Shown: positions 1 to 5,445, counted from the first letter of the stretch. The stretch: DNA of 25,088 nucleotides from a virus (IMGVR_UViG_3300044591_000969:1-25088), one strand, 5' to 3'. Translations and numbers: made by a program. Notes: generated from the letters alone by a model not told the origin.

Positions 1-121
1 GCATACGCTCGTTAGTGTCCTCGGCCTTGCCGACATTGACTGCCATCATGCTTTCCAACGCACAAGGCTTGGCTTGGAATCCTTTGCTTTCAGCAAGGGC
101 AATCACTTCTTCGCGGGTCAT
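1..121 (-). CDS. Partial small phage protein, C-terminus beyond window
   Basis: The first 40 codons of a leftward gene are visible, starting MTREEVIALAESKGFQAKPC; the reading frame is still open at the left window edge. Its ATG overlaps the stop of the upstream gene in an ATGA, as at most junctions in this block, which supports this start. There is no membrane segment or recognisable domain in the visible part; it is moderately charged and probably helical. I do not recognise the family. It is likely co-transcribed with the methyltransferase-like gene upstream. Confidence 0.5.
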   Translation of the reverse strand, partial: MTREEVIALAESKGFQAKPCALESMMAVNVGKAEDTNERM

Positions 122-381
122 CGTCGCGCCTCTGGTAAGGAATTTTCCTTACGCTCCTGCTTCCACAAAATGTAGTCGTACTGCTTGATACCGCGTTGCA
201 GCGCGGTTCCAATCACACTCTGGCGGATGCCCCACTCTTTCACAAGGTCTTTGTAACGCACACGCTCACGCTCGGCTGCTGCCTTGTGCTTACGCTCAAG
301 CACGATCAAGTACTGCTCAAAAGATAAGCGAGGGTTGTACCGCGTGGGCTTAGTGTATGGCCTTGGTACATGCCGTCTCAT
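118..381 (-). CDS. Small basic protein, possible helix-turn-helix
   Basis: An 87-residue, strongly basic protein (MRRHVPRPYTKPTRYNPRL at the N-terminus). The middle, YKDLVKEWGIRQSVIGTALQ, reads like a helix-turn-helix, so nucleic-acid binding is plausible but unproven. I chose the ATG that overlaps the upstream stop as ATGA. An ATG four codons earlier (up to 393) is in frame but would overlap the methyltransferase-like gene more deeply. Its own stop overlaps the next ATG by four bases, so it sits inside a translationally coupled chain. No family name can be given. Confidence 0.6.
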   Translation of the reverse strand: MRRHVPRPYTKPTRYNPRLSFEQYLIVLERKHKAAAERERVRYKDLVKEWGIRQSVIGTALQRGIKQYDYILWKQERKENSLPEARR

Positions 382-953
382 TGCACACCCCATTGGTCAG
401 CCATCGCAGCAGCAATCCCAAGATACGTTTCGCTGCGCTTCTTCCATCGATCAGGCGATGGAGCCATGCGATGCACTCGCGGCTCGCGGCCGGGAACAAT
501 CTTGGTTGGAGCTAGCAGCGGCAAGTTCTTCAGCCACAGGCACGTTGCCTTGGTCTCGCCGTGACCAAACTGCCACGGCTGAATGATCTGATCAGGCTTG
601 CGAATCCTCGATGAGATGATGCTGATCGGATTCTCAAGGGCAATCCTCGGAACCGGCGCATCGAGCAGGAAGCGAACGAACTCCAAAGCTTCGGCCTGCT
701 CTGCCTGCTTTTCCTTGAACCAGCGTGCACCGCTTACAGCGAGATGCGTGCAAGGCGGGTGAGCAATCATCAAATCCCAATCGTTCTCTGCCCATGGCTT
801 ACCTCGGCCAAGCACGTTGCGGACATCGTCCTGATAGTGGAACTCGGAGGCATCGTCAGCCGGCAGCAGATCGCATGACCACGCATCGTGACCACGCTCG
901 CGAAAGGCACGGCGCACCGCACCCGAGTACTCGCATGCGACTAGCACTTTCAC
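378..953 (-). CDS. Cytosine DNA methyltransferase-like protein, short
   Basis: The 191-residue product begins MKVLVACEYSGAVRRAF, a SAM-binding motif I-like start. It carries HPPCT at 65-69 in place of the PPCQ catalytic loop of C5 methyltransferases and ENP at 107-109 in place of ENV, followed by GHGETKATCLW at 130-140. This architecture recurs in short phage proteins annotated as cytosine methyltransferases. It is much shorter than classical enzymes such as M.HhaI (327 residues), with little room for a target-recognition domain. I prefer the GTG start at 953 because GGCGGAG lies 7 bases upstream; the ATG at 986 has no such site. Modification of phage DNA is an inference; activity is uncertain. 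Confidence 0.75.
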   Translation of the reverse strand: MKVLVACEYSGAVRRAFRERGHDAWSCDLLPADDASEFHYQDDVRNVLGRGKPWAENDWDLMIAHPPCTHLAVSGARWFKEKQAEQAEALEFVRFLLDAPVPRIALENPISIISSRIRKPDQIIQPWQFGHGETKATCLWLKNLPLLAPTKIVPGREPRVHRMAPSPDRWKKRSETYLGIAAAMADQWGVQ

Positions 954-1028
954 CAGTACACTCCGCCGAGTCTGCGACGAGAGCAAGCCCAGTTCGGAGC
1001 CGGGACATGCGCCCAGTCACGATCGGAC

Positions 1029-1229
1029 TCAGTCTTCCTGCGACGGAACCATTCCATCAGTATCATCAGCAAGTTCATTTGGATCTGTCCTTTGCATTTC
1101 GATTTCGAGCAAGCGTAGTTCTCTTTGCTTCTCTAAAAGCTGCTCGTATAGCACTTGGAGTTTTGTTCTCGGTCTTGACCCGTTGCCAACTCCACCGTCT
1201 AGCGGAACGTCTGCCTTGATCAACGGCAT
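1029..1229 (-). CDS. Small coiled-coil protein overlapping the upstream gene
   Basis: A 66-residue product with a heptad-like stretch (LQVLYEQLLEKQRELRLLEI, about residues 24-43) that looks like a coiled coil, then an acidic tail. A strong Shine-Dalgarno AAGGAG lies 7 bases before the ATG (1237-1242 on the complementary strand), which is the main evidence that it is translated. It overlaps about 155 bases of the preceding gene in another frame. Function unknown. About 75 bases separate its stop from the methyltransferase-like start, and I see no gene there. Confidence 0.5.
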   Translation of the reverse strand: MPLIKADVPLDGGVGNGSRPRTKLQVLYEQLLEKQRELRLLEIEMQRTDPNELADDTDGMVPSQED

Positions 1230-1407
1230 CGCATAGCTCCTTGATTAATCGATTGATCGTGATCTCCCGCTGCCGCTCGATCTTCGGCTGAATCCAGGCG
1301 GGATCTACCTTGCACTTGCGACGAGAGGAGTGTTCGAGCCGACACTTCGGACATCGATGCACCGGCTTTAATCGAACACCCCACTCGTTGCGAAAGTCAT
1401 CAGTCAT
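1075..1407 (-). CDS. Small zinc-finger-like protein with out-of-frame overlap
   Basis: A 110-residue product. The first ~60 residues look genuine: C19-x2-C22-x3-H26-x5-C32 could bind one zinc, followed by a helix (QREITINRLIKELCDAVDQG). The last ~50 residues are Arg/Lys-rich and lie entirely over the next gene in another frame, so they may be a read-through shadow left by an indel. The start overlaps the upstream stop by one base (TGATG), consistent with coupling. No family recognised; the N-terminal half is more credible than the C-terminal half. Confidence 0.5.
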   Translation of the reverse strand: MTDDFRNEWGVRLKPVHRCPKCRLEHSSRRKCKVDPAWIQPKIERQREITINRLIKELCDAVDQGRRSARRWSWQRVKTENKTPSAIRAAFREAKRTTLARNRNAKDRSK

Positions 1408-1793
1408 CAGAACAGTTGCCGCTGTCCCGAGTCGGAGTCAGCGTAGCCAGAGTCGTAGTCCCAAGAGTGCATCCGCTCCTGCTCCTCGTAGCGCATGTCG
1501 ATGTTGTAGGCGATCGCGCCCTCGACCATGTCCACGCAGCGCATGTCGAAGCCGCCCACATTCCAGAGCGTGTTGTTCTCCGGAGCAGCGTCCTTTTTCC
1601 AGTCGTAGATCGTGGCAATCACCGTCTCGTCATCCATCTCGAAGCACACAATCCATTCGGCCTTGACCTTCTCACCGTCGCCGGGGAGGGGCAGCCCGAA
1701 GGCATCGACAATCTCCTGATAGGTGGCATTGATCACACCACGCAAGCAAGAACCATTGGTCAGTCGGAAGTCAGCTTTGGTCTCGTACTTCAT
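1407..1793 (-). CDS. Conserved phage protein of unknown function
   Basis: A 128-residue acidic protein. The block GSCLRGVINATYQEIVDAFG, then a GDGEKVKAEW stretch and TVIATIYDWK, resembles a small protein seen in many unrelated phages that has no known function. It is the first gene of the leftward block at 1-1793. An AGGAGA ribosome site sits 6-7 bases before the ATG, and a candidate promoter with a palindromic spacer lies at 1839-1867. No membrane segment or catalytic motif is evident. The C-terminus (residues ~100-128) is Asp/Ser/Gln-rich and probably flexible. Confidence 0.7.
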   Translation of the reverse strand: MKYETKADFRLTNGSCLRGVINATYQEIVDAFGLPLPGDGEKVKAEWIVCFEMDDETVIATIYDWKKDAAPENNTLWNVGGFDMRCVDMVEGAIAYNIDMRYEEQERMHSWDYDSGYADSDSGQRQLF

Positions 1794-1838
1794 TGCAATC
1801 TCCTAATAGTTTGCAGGTCGAAGTGATTGGACAGTTTC

Positions 1839-1867
1839 AGTCTAGCCCAAGCAAGTTGGGCAAGCAA
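1839..1867 (-). promoter_or_regulatory. Leftward promoter candidate with palindromic spacer
   Basis: Read on the - strand: TTGCTT (1867-1862), exactly 17 bases, then TAGACT (1844-1839). The 17-base spacer (1861-1845) is itself a perfect inverted repeat, GCCCAA-N5-TTGGGC. The boxes are weak matches to sigma70 (3/6 and 4/6), but spacing and position, 46 bases upstream of the 1407-1793 gene, fit. The palindrome could be an operator. Inference from sequence only. Confidence 0.4.
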
Positions 1868-1950
1868 GGGAACAAGTTCTGGCGCAGCCGGAAGGCGAGG
1901 GCGTGGCCGTCAGGCGGTCAGGCAGGGGAGGGGAGGGACGGGAGCCGGAC

Positions 1951-1979
1951 TTGATCAGGCGTAGCCGCTCGGGTATCTT
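1951..1979 (+). promoter_or_regulatory. Rightward promoter candidate for the DUF5856 gene
   Basis: TTGATC (1951-1956), a 17-base spacer, then TATCTT (1974-1979) lies immediately upstream of the ATG at 1986. A start point 6-7 bases after the -10 box would fall on the A of the ATG, giving a leaderless transcript; no Shine-Dalgarno is visible in front of that ATG. The boxes are imperfect, so this is tentative. Confidence 0.35.
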
Positions 1980-1985
1980 GGGCAC

Positions 1986-2345
1986 ATGACAGCCGCAGAA
2001 TTCATGGGTTACTTGTTCTTGGCACGGGATGTCGCGCACAGCGTTCATCTCAACACGACCTCGTATGCCGTGCACAAGGCGACCCAGAAGTTCTACGAGG
2101 GACTGCCGGGTCTGGCCGATCAGTTTGCCGAAGCCCATCAGGCCGTCCATGGCCGGCTCGGAGCCGTTGTTCTTCAGCGCAACGACAAGACCGATCTGAT
2201 CGAGTTCCTCGAAGAGCAGCTCGAAAAGATTCAGGTCGGGCGGTACGAGTTCTGCGATCGCGAACAGACGGCCATCCAGAACATCATCGATGAGATCGTC
2301 GGTCATTACCTGTCAGCCCTGTATCGGTTGAAGTTCTTAAGCTAG
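1986..2345 (+). CDS. DUF5856-type phage protein
   Basis: A 119-residue, mostly helical protein. The N-terminus TAAEFMGYLFLARDVAHSVH, the segment around residues 22-40 (HLNTTSYAVHKATQKFYEGL) and the C-terminal IIDEIVGHYLSALYRLKFLS match my recollection of DUF5856, a short phage family with a ferritin/Dps-like four-helix pattern and no established role. His/Asp/Glu residues in the helices would allow metal binding, but that is speculation. It is the only rightward gene within the left block, flanked by leftward genes on both sides. No ribosome site is visible before the start. Confidence 0.75.
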   Translation: MTAAEFMGYLFLARDVAHSVHLNTTSYAVHKATQKFYEGLPGLADQFAEAHQAVHGRLGAVVLQRNDKTDLIEFLEEQLEKIQVGRYEFCDREQTAIQNIIDEIVGHYLSALYRLKFLS

Positions 2346-2360
2346 CTAGCTGTTGGTTGA

Positions 2361-2378
2361 GCGCAGCGGCTACTGCGC
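2361..2378. terminator. Hairpin between convergent genes
   Basis: A perfect 6-bp stem GCGCAG / CTGCGC with a 6-base loop lies between the rightward gene ending at 2345 and the leftward gene ending at 2370, covering the last codons of the latter. The position suits a shared terminator, but neither strand has a following T-run, so intrinsic termination would be weak. Confidence 0.25.
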
Positions 2379-3011
2379 CGTCAGTTGCAGCAGAGCAACT
2401 GGAATCAACAGGGCAGTCTTGCCCTCGGTTCTCGGGTAGATCAGAAGGTGACTCTGGTTCCCGAGAAGCATGGCGTTATCGACACCCTTCTCGATGCCCT
2501 CGAAGTCGTCCAGAACCAAGACGGTTCGCTCGTGCGAGAGCTGATTGATCAGGATCAGATCGGCCTCGGTCAGCCGGCCATCGATGAAGAACAGATCGAC
2601 CCGATTCGCGTAGCCGTCTGCGAGCATCCGATTAAACATCTCCACCGATGACGATCGCGGGTTGCGAAGAACCGTAGCCGAGCGGGAAGGCAGTTCAGGC
2701 AGCGGGATATCGTTGCTCGCGTCACAGGTATAGATCAGCGCGTCGGAGCCAGAGCCGACAGCCAATGCGTAAGTCGAGCGGCCAATGAACGTGCCGACCT
2801 CGGCCAAGATTCTGGGCTTGAAGTAGGAACAGATCGTGATCAGATCGACCATGTCCCACTCGTTGAGCGAGCCGGTGTTGTAGTCGGCGGATGTGCGGAG
2901 CCGGTCGAAGTGATCGGCATGCGGCAGATCAAATGACGGTGGGCTGTGCTCATCCATCACATCCCAGAACAGGCCGGATATCTGCCGGCGGTTGAAGCGT
3001 AGGGTGTTCAT
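2370..3011 (-). CDS. Class I SAM-dependent methyltransferase-like protein
   Basis: With the start at 3011 the product has 213 residues. EVGTFIGRST at about 71-80 is a glycine-containing motif I of the Rossmann SAM fold; IDGR at 143-146 and LDDFEG at 167-172 fit the later strands, as in Methyltransf_24-type proteins that modify small molecules or sugars. The substrate cannot be read from sequence. The start at 3011 is chosen because AGGAGGA lies about 6 bases upstream and the ATG overlaps the previous stop (ATGA); a longer in-frame ATG at 3095 would overlap the zinc mini-protein. It is the last gene of the leftward chain starting at 5380. Confidence 0.65.
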   Translation of the reverse strand: MNTLRFNRRQISGLFWDVMDEHSPPSFDLPHADHFDRLRTSADYNTGSLNEWDMVDLITICSYFKPRILAEVGTFIGRSTYALAVGSGSDALIYTCDASNDIPLPELPSRSATVLRNPRSSSVEMFNRMLADGYANRVDLFFIDGRLTEADLILINQLSHERTVLVLDDFEGIEKGVDNAMLLGNQSHLLIYPRTEGKTALLIPVALLQLTAQ

Positions 3012-3193
3012 GCGTAGTCCTCCTGGAGGCTCCAGGTTGGTTGATGGGGGTTCAAGATTCGCGGATCGTAGCCCGTGCCTCCGCAGGAACCACACTCTTC
3101 GGCCTCTTCGTCATCGACCCAGAAGGCCAGAGCTTCGATGCCAGAGCCGGCGCAGGGGGTGCAGATCGGGCGGCTCGTCATGGTGCGGCTCAT
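3008..3193 (-). CDS. Mini zinc-binding protein with DnaJ-type CxxCxGxG motifs
   Basis: A 61-residue protein with two CxxCxGxG knuckles: CTPCAGSG at 11-18 and CGSCGGTG at 34-41, separated by an acidic linker. Together they would form one DnaJ-like zinc centre. Such stand-alone mini zinc proteins are common in phages; DnaJ-type centres bind unfolded proteins or partners, but a chaperone role here is not shown, since no J-domain is present. The start and stop both overlap neighbours by ATGA. GAGGAGG before the start serves as ribosome site. Confidence 0.75.
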   Translation of the reverse strand: MSRTMTSRPICTPCAGSGIEALAFWVDDEEAEECGSCGGTGYDPRILNPHQPTWSLQEDYA

Positions 3194-3372
3194 GCTGCCT
3201 CCTCGTCTTCGTGAGCGATCGCGCAGTAGTCAGCCACGCCGCATTCGTAGCCGCGCTTGTAGTAGTGCTTGCACTCGTCATCGTACAGATCAACCGCGCT
3301 TTCTTCGCTGCCGTAGAGTCGGCCATCATGGTAGCCACGCGCGTACCAGTAGAGCTCCTTGTTGGTGCTCAT
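3190..3372 (-). CDS. Small acidic phage protein of unknown function
   Basis: A 60-residue protein (MSTNKELYWYARGYHDGRL...) rich in Tyr, Asp and Glu. The YARGYHDGR and YKRGYECGVADY segments look like two copies of a Y-x-R-G-Y-x-x-G motif, an arrangement seen in short phage proteins of unknown role. The start at 3372 has AGAGG 7 bases upstream and overlaps the previous stop (ATGA). It ends in EEAA. A longer frame up to 3606 exists but overlaps two real genes. Confidence 0.65.
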   Translation of the reverse strand: MSTNKELYWYARGYHDGRLYGSEESAVDLYDDECKHYYKRGYECGVADYCAIAHEDEEAA

Positions 3373-3554
3373 GCTGCGACCTCTGCCATCTCGCGCAGAG
3401 CGCGTCGCTTGCACCGCTCGACATCGAGTTCGCTCATTCGAGCGGCCAGTTGTGTAGCCACTCCGATCGCGGCCTCGGTGGCGGCATCGTTTGGAGCCGT
3501 GATGGCCAACTTGAGCGCGAGCACGAGCGCGTCTTGGTCGTTGGTCAGGTTCAT
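3369..3554 (-). CDS. Small helical protein of unknown function
   Basis: A 61-residue, Ala-rich, probably all-helical protein (MNLTNDQDALVLALKLAITA...). It has no cysteine pair or clear membrane segment, although residues 8-19 are hydrophobic. GAGGAGGT lies before the ATG, start and stop both overlap neighbours by ATGA, and it ends in EVAA. Not recognised as a named family; its credibility rests on its place in a tightly packed operon. Confidence 0.6.
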   Translation of the reverse strand: MNLTNDQDALVLALKLAITAPNDAATEAAIGVATQLAARMSELDVERCKRRALREMAEVAA

Positions 3555-3721
3555 GCTGCCACCTCCTCGATGTCTGTGGCTTCCTGCTCGTAGCGTTCCT
3601 CTCCATCCGGCAACACCGAAAACTGTTCGTGTGCCTCGACGTAGGCGTCGTCTTCGTTTTCGGCCTCGACTTGGATCGTCTTGTAGACCGTAGCCTTGAT
3701 GGTGACTGCGTAGGTTTTCAT
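3551..3721 (-). CDS. DpnD/PcfM-like mini-protein, copy 1
   Basis: A 56-residue protein starting MKTYAVTIKATVYKTIQVEA, then ENEDDAYVEAHEQF. The pattern of two beta strands (YAVTIKA, TIQVEA), an acidic E-x-E-D-A turn and a helix resembles the DpnD/PcfM-like domain and recurs at 4197-4388 and 4821-5027 in this operon. The biochemical role of such domains is unknown. It overlaps both neighbours by ATGA and ends in EEVAA. The ribosome site is AGGAAG, weaker than at the other junctions. Confidence 0.6.
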   Translation of the reverse strand: MKTYAVTIKATVYKTIQVEAENEDDAYVEAHEQFSVLPDGEERYEQEATDIEEVAA

Positions 3722-4200
3722 GCTGCGTTCTTCCTGTAGATGTCGAGTGCCTCGGGGAAGGGCATCAGGTTCAGCACCGGCTTGCCCTCGGACTTGTACT
3801 TCTCGATGTACCGGCCAAGGCCAGAGCGAATCACCGTTGTCTGGTAGATCTTGCCGTCTTGCAGGAAGACGACTCGATTCCGCATGAGCTTGCGAAGATC
3901 CTGCGCGTGTAAAGCATTGTTCAACGCCTCGTCGATCAGGCCGTCAGCCGTTTGCTTGAACCACAGCGTCTCGTCGCCGTAGGTCACAGACGTTGCCGGC
4001 AGGGTCGCTGCGTACTGCGACAGTCGTTCGAGCGCATCGTGATCGGTGTAGTCATGGCATGCGCCGTGGCCTCGGTTGCTGACGAGACCGCACTTGCGGC
4101 CATCGATGTACAGCGAAGCTTGAAAGCACAGCGTCTCTTCAGACAGGCCGGCCAGATGCTTGATGTTCTTGAGTTCGATGCGGGGGGTGTTGGTGTTCAT
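3718..4200 (-). CDS. Conserved phage/plasmid hypothetical protein
   Basis: A 160-residue protein. The N-terminal IELKNIKHLAGLSEETLCFQ and ASLYIDGRKCGLVSNRGHG stretch, and the later MRNRVVFLQDGKIYQTTVIR and NLMPFPEALDIYRK segments, match a small protein family common in phages and plasmids, with no known function. Predicted to be soluble with a beta-rich first half. The start overlaps the previous stop (ATGA) behind AAGGAGA; its end overlaps the DpnD/PcfM-like gene. It is the longest unknown in the 3008-4388 run. Confidence 0.7.
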   Translation of the reverse strand: MNTNTPRIELKNIKHLAGLSEETLCFQASLYIDGRKCGLVSNRGHGACHDYTDHDALERLSQYAATLPATSVTYGDETLWFKQTADGLIDEALNNALHAQDLRKLMRNRVVFLQDGKIYQTTVIRSGLGRYIEKYKSEGKPVLNLMPFPEALDIYRKNAA

Positions 4201-4388
4201 GCTGCGATCTCCTTGATCTCGTGAATAGACTCCTCGGCATGGACGCAGCCGAGATCAGTAAACGCCTCGTCATCATCTGACCAGATTTCCTCGGCCAGTT
4301 CTTCAGCCTCGGTGCGGTTCGCTGCCTCGACCTCGATCTCGTAGATGCGGTGCTCGATGCGAGCGAGTTGTATGGTGTAGCGGTTCAT
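4197..4388 (-). CDS. DpnD/PcfM-like mini-protein, copy 2
   Basis: A 63-residue protein starting MNRYTIQLARIEHRIYEIEV, followed by EAANRTEAEELAEEIW and an acidic middle. It shows the same strand, strand, acidic turn, helix pattern as the proteins at 3551-3721 and 4821-5027. The start at 4388 is fixed by GGAG 8 bases upstream. Unlike most neighbours it does not overlap the upstream gene: a 32-base leader with three GTTGGTTC octamers (GAACCAAC on the coding strand) intervenes. It ends in KEIAA. Confidence 0.6.
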   Translation of the reverse strand: MNRYTIQLARIEHRIYEIEVEAANRTEAEELAEEIWSDDDEAFTDLGCVHAEESIHEIKEIAA

Positions 4389-4398
4389 GGGTAGCTCC

Positions 4399-4422
4399 GT
4401 TGGTTCGTTGGTTCGTTGGTTC
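4399..4422. repeat. Three tandem 8-bp repeats in an intergenic leader
   Basis: GTTGGTTC occurs three times head to tail (GAACCAAC on the coding - strand), ending 3 bases from the GGAGC ribosome site of the 4197-4388 gene. It occupies the only clear gap in the otherwise overlapping 5380-to-2370 gene chain. Slippage here would change leader length only. Confidence 0.8.
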
Positions 4423-4666
4423 AGTCTGTGTAAAAGAGCACTTCGGCAAAGCGTCCCACCACGCTGCCGTCGAGTTCGCGCTTCGTGTAGACGTTTATGT
4501 GATTGCCAAAGCAATCGTCTTCGCGAGCAGCAGCCATGGCAAAATCCAGAAGACTTCGCAGGTGCTGTGGGTTGGCCTTGTCAAAATCGGTCAGCAGCTC
4601 AATCGTCACAGCGTTGCGGCCATAGCGAGGTTGCTTGCCGTGGTAGGCGAATGCTGGTGTGCTCAT
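4421..4666 (-). CDS. Small phage protein of unknown function
   Basis: An 81-residue protein (MSTPAFAYHGKQPRYGRNAV...). The central part, LLTDFDKANPQHLRSLLDFA, is probably helical and the end (GRFAEVLFYTD) probably a strand. No motif is recognised. The start at 4666 has GGAGA 7 bases upstream and overlaps the previous stop by ATGA; longer frames in the same phase up to 4966 only read across other genes. It does not end in the AA found in most neighbours. Confidence 0.6.
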   Translation of the reverse strand: MSTPAFAYHGKQPRYGRNAVTIELLTDFDKANPQHLRSLLDFAMAAAREDDCFGNHINVYTKRELDGSVVGRFAEVLFYTD

Positions 4667-4824
4667 GCTTCGTCTCCAATAGTCGCGGACAGAGCTCCGA
4701 TCGCTGCCGAGCCGGTCGAGAGAAAGAGCAGCCACAGCCAGTTGCCGTGCGGGATCAGGATCATCAGGCCAGTTGCAATCAATGCCGTTGCCGCGATCGC
4801 GAGCGCAAGTTGGGCGAGGGTCAT
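4663..4824 (-). CDS. 53-residue two-helix membrane protein
   Basis: A very small gene with a strong GGGAGG ribosome site and ATGA overlaps at both ends. The product has two hydrophobic segments: LAQLALAIAATALIATGLMI at about 3-22, and WLWLLFLSTGSAAIGAL at about 29-45, joined by a short IPHGN turn, with an acidic GDEA end. Two-helix hairpins of this size occur among phage holin-like, superinfection-exclusion and host-takeover proteins. Its place in a presumed early block, far from lysis genes, favours a membrane or host-interaction role over a holin. Function is inference. Confidence 0.65.
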   Translation of the reverse strand: MTLAQLALAIAATALIATGLMILIPHGNWLWLLFLSTGSAAIGALSATIGDEA

Positions 4825-5027
4825 TCCGCTTCCTCCCAGTTCTGGGTTTCATCGAGCGTGGCCTCGTCGAACTCGTACTCTTCCTCCTCGAAATCGGTGG
4901 ACGAGTCGTACCAGTCGGTGTCTTCGAGCTTCTCGATGGCCTCGGCCTCGGTCTCGGCGAGAACATAGACTCGCTTGATCGCGGTGATCGTGACCGGCAC
5001 AGAGTAGCTGTAGAGTTTGGTGCTCAT
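4821..5027 (-). CDS. DpnD/PcfM-like mini-protein, copy 3, acidic tail
   Basis: A 68-residue protein. YSYSVPVTITAIKRVYVLAE, then TEAEAIEKLED, repeats the strand, strand, acidic turn, helix layout of the proteins at 3551-3721 and 4197-4388; the second half is extremely acidic (about residues 44-68). GAGGTGG precedes the ATG, which overlaps the upstream stop; its own stop overlaps the membrane mini-protein. Role unknown. Confidence 0.6.
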   Translation of the reverse strand: MSTKLYSYSVPVTITAIKRVYVLAETEAEAIEKLEDTDWYDSSTDFEEEEYEFDEATLDETQNWEEAE

Positions 5028-5380
5028 GCCGCCACCTCGATGCCGTAGATGCTCGTGATCATCGAGGCGACCTTCGAGGCCGGAGTGCTGCGATATTGCG
5101 CCGGCATCTCATCGAGCCAGATGAAGATCGGAATGAGTGCCTCGCAGTCCTCTTCCCACCATGTGGGCTTGTCGCAGTACGCCGGCACGTTGCGAAACAG
5201 ATTGGCGACCCATGGTGACTCGGAGGCGAGCAGATCGCGACGCTCGGGCGACAGCCAGATGCCGCCGTGGCCGGCTGTGTGTACACGATAGACGCCGTCA
5301 GCCAATCGCTCGACCTGATCGATCGTGCCCCATGGGGACGGGTCGCGGCGGCGAGGGGTGGTGTTGAGTTCGAAGTTCAT
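5024..5380 (-). CDS. DUF7007-like protein, first gene of the leftward chain
   Basis: A 118-residue protein starting MNFELNTTPRRRDPSPWGTI. The segment VERLADGVYRVHTAGHGGIW, with the GHGG core, and the later CDKPTWWEEDCEALIPIFIW resemble the phage family I associate with DUF7007; that name is from memory. No enzymatic role is established. The start at 5380 lies behind an unusually distant GGAGC (about 11 bases); an in-frame ATG at 5443 has no better site. The leader resembles the one before the Gp88 gene. It ends in IEVAA. Confidence 0.65.
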   Translation of the reverse strand: MNFELNTTPRRRDPSPWGTIDQVERLADGVYRVHTAGHGGIWLSPERRDLLASESPWVANLFRNVPAYCDKPTWWEEDCEALIPIFIWLDEMPAQYRSTPASKVASMITSIYGIEVAA

Positions 5381-5416
5381 AGTGCTAGTGCTCCGTTTTA
5401 GGTTCGACCGGTACAG

Positions 5417-5445
5417 ATTGAACAAGCCGCTTGAGCATGTCAAGC
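5417..5445 (-). promoter_or_regulatory. Leftward early promoter candidate with palindrome
   Basis: On the - strand a perfect TTGACA (5443-5438) is followed after 15 bases by TTCAAT (5422-5417). The -35 lies inside the perfect inverted repeat GCTTGA-N5-TCAAGC (5429-5445), a possible operator. It would drive the chain of genes from 5380 to 2370. The short spacing and poor -10 box are weaknesses. Confidence 0.4.

Noticed and set aside
1842-2306. Leftward 154-codon open frame opposite the DUF5856 gene
   Set aside because: Antisense shadow of a recognisable protein and it covers the candidate promoters.
3190-3606. 138-codon leftward frame covering 3190-3606
   Set aside because: Only its last 60 codons look real and have their own ribosome site; the upstream part runs over two other credible genes.
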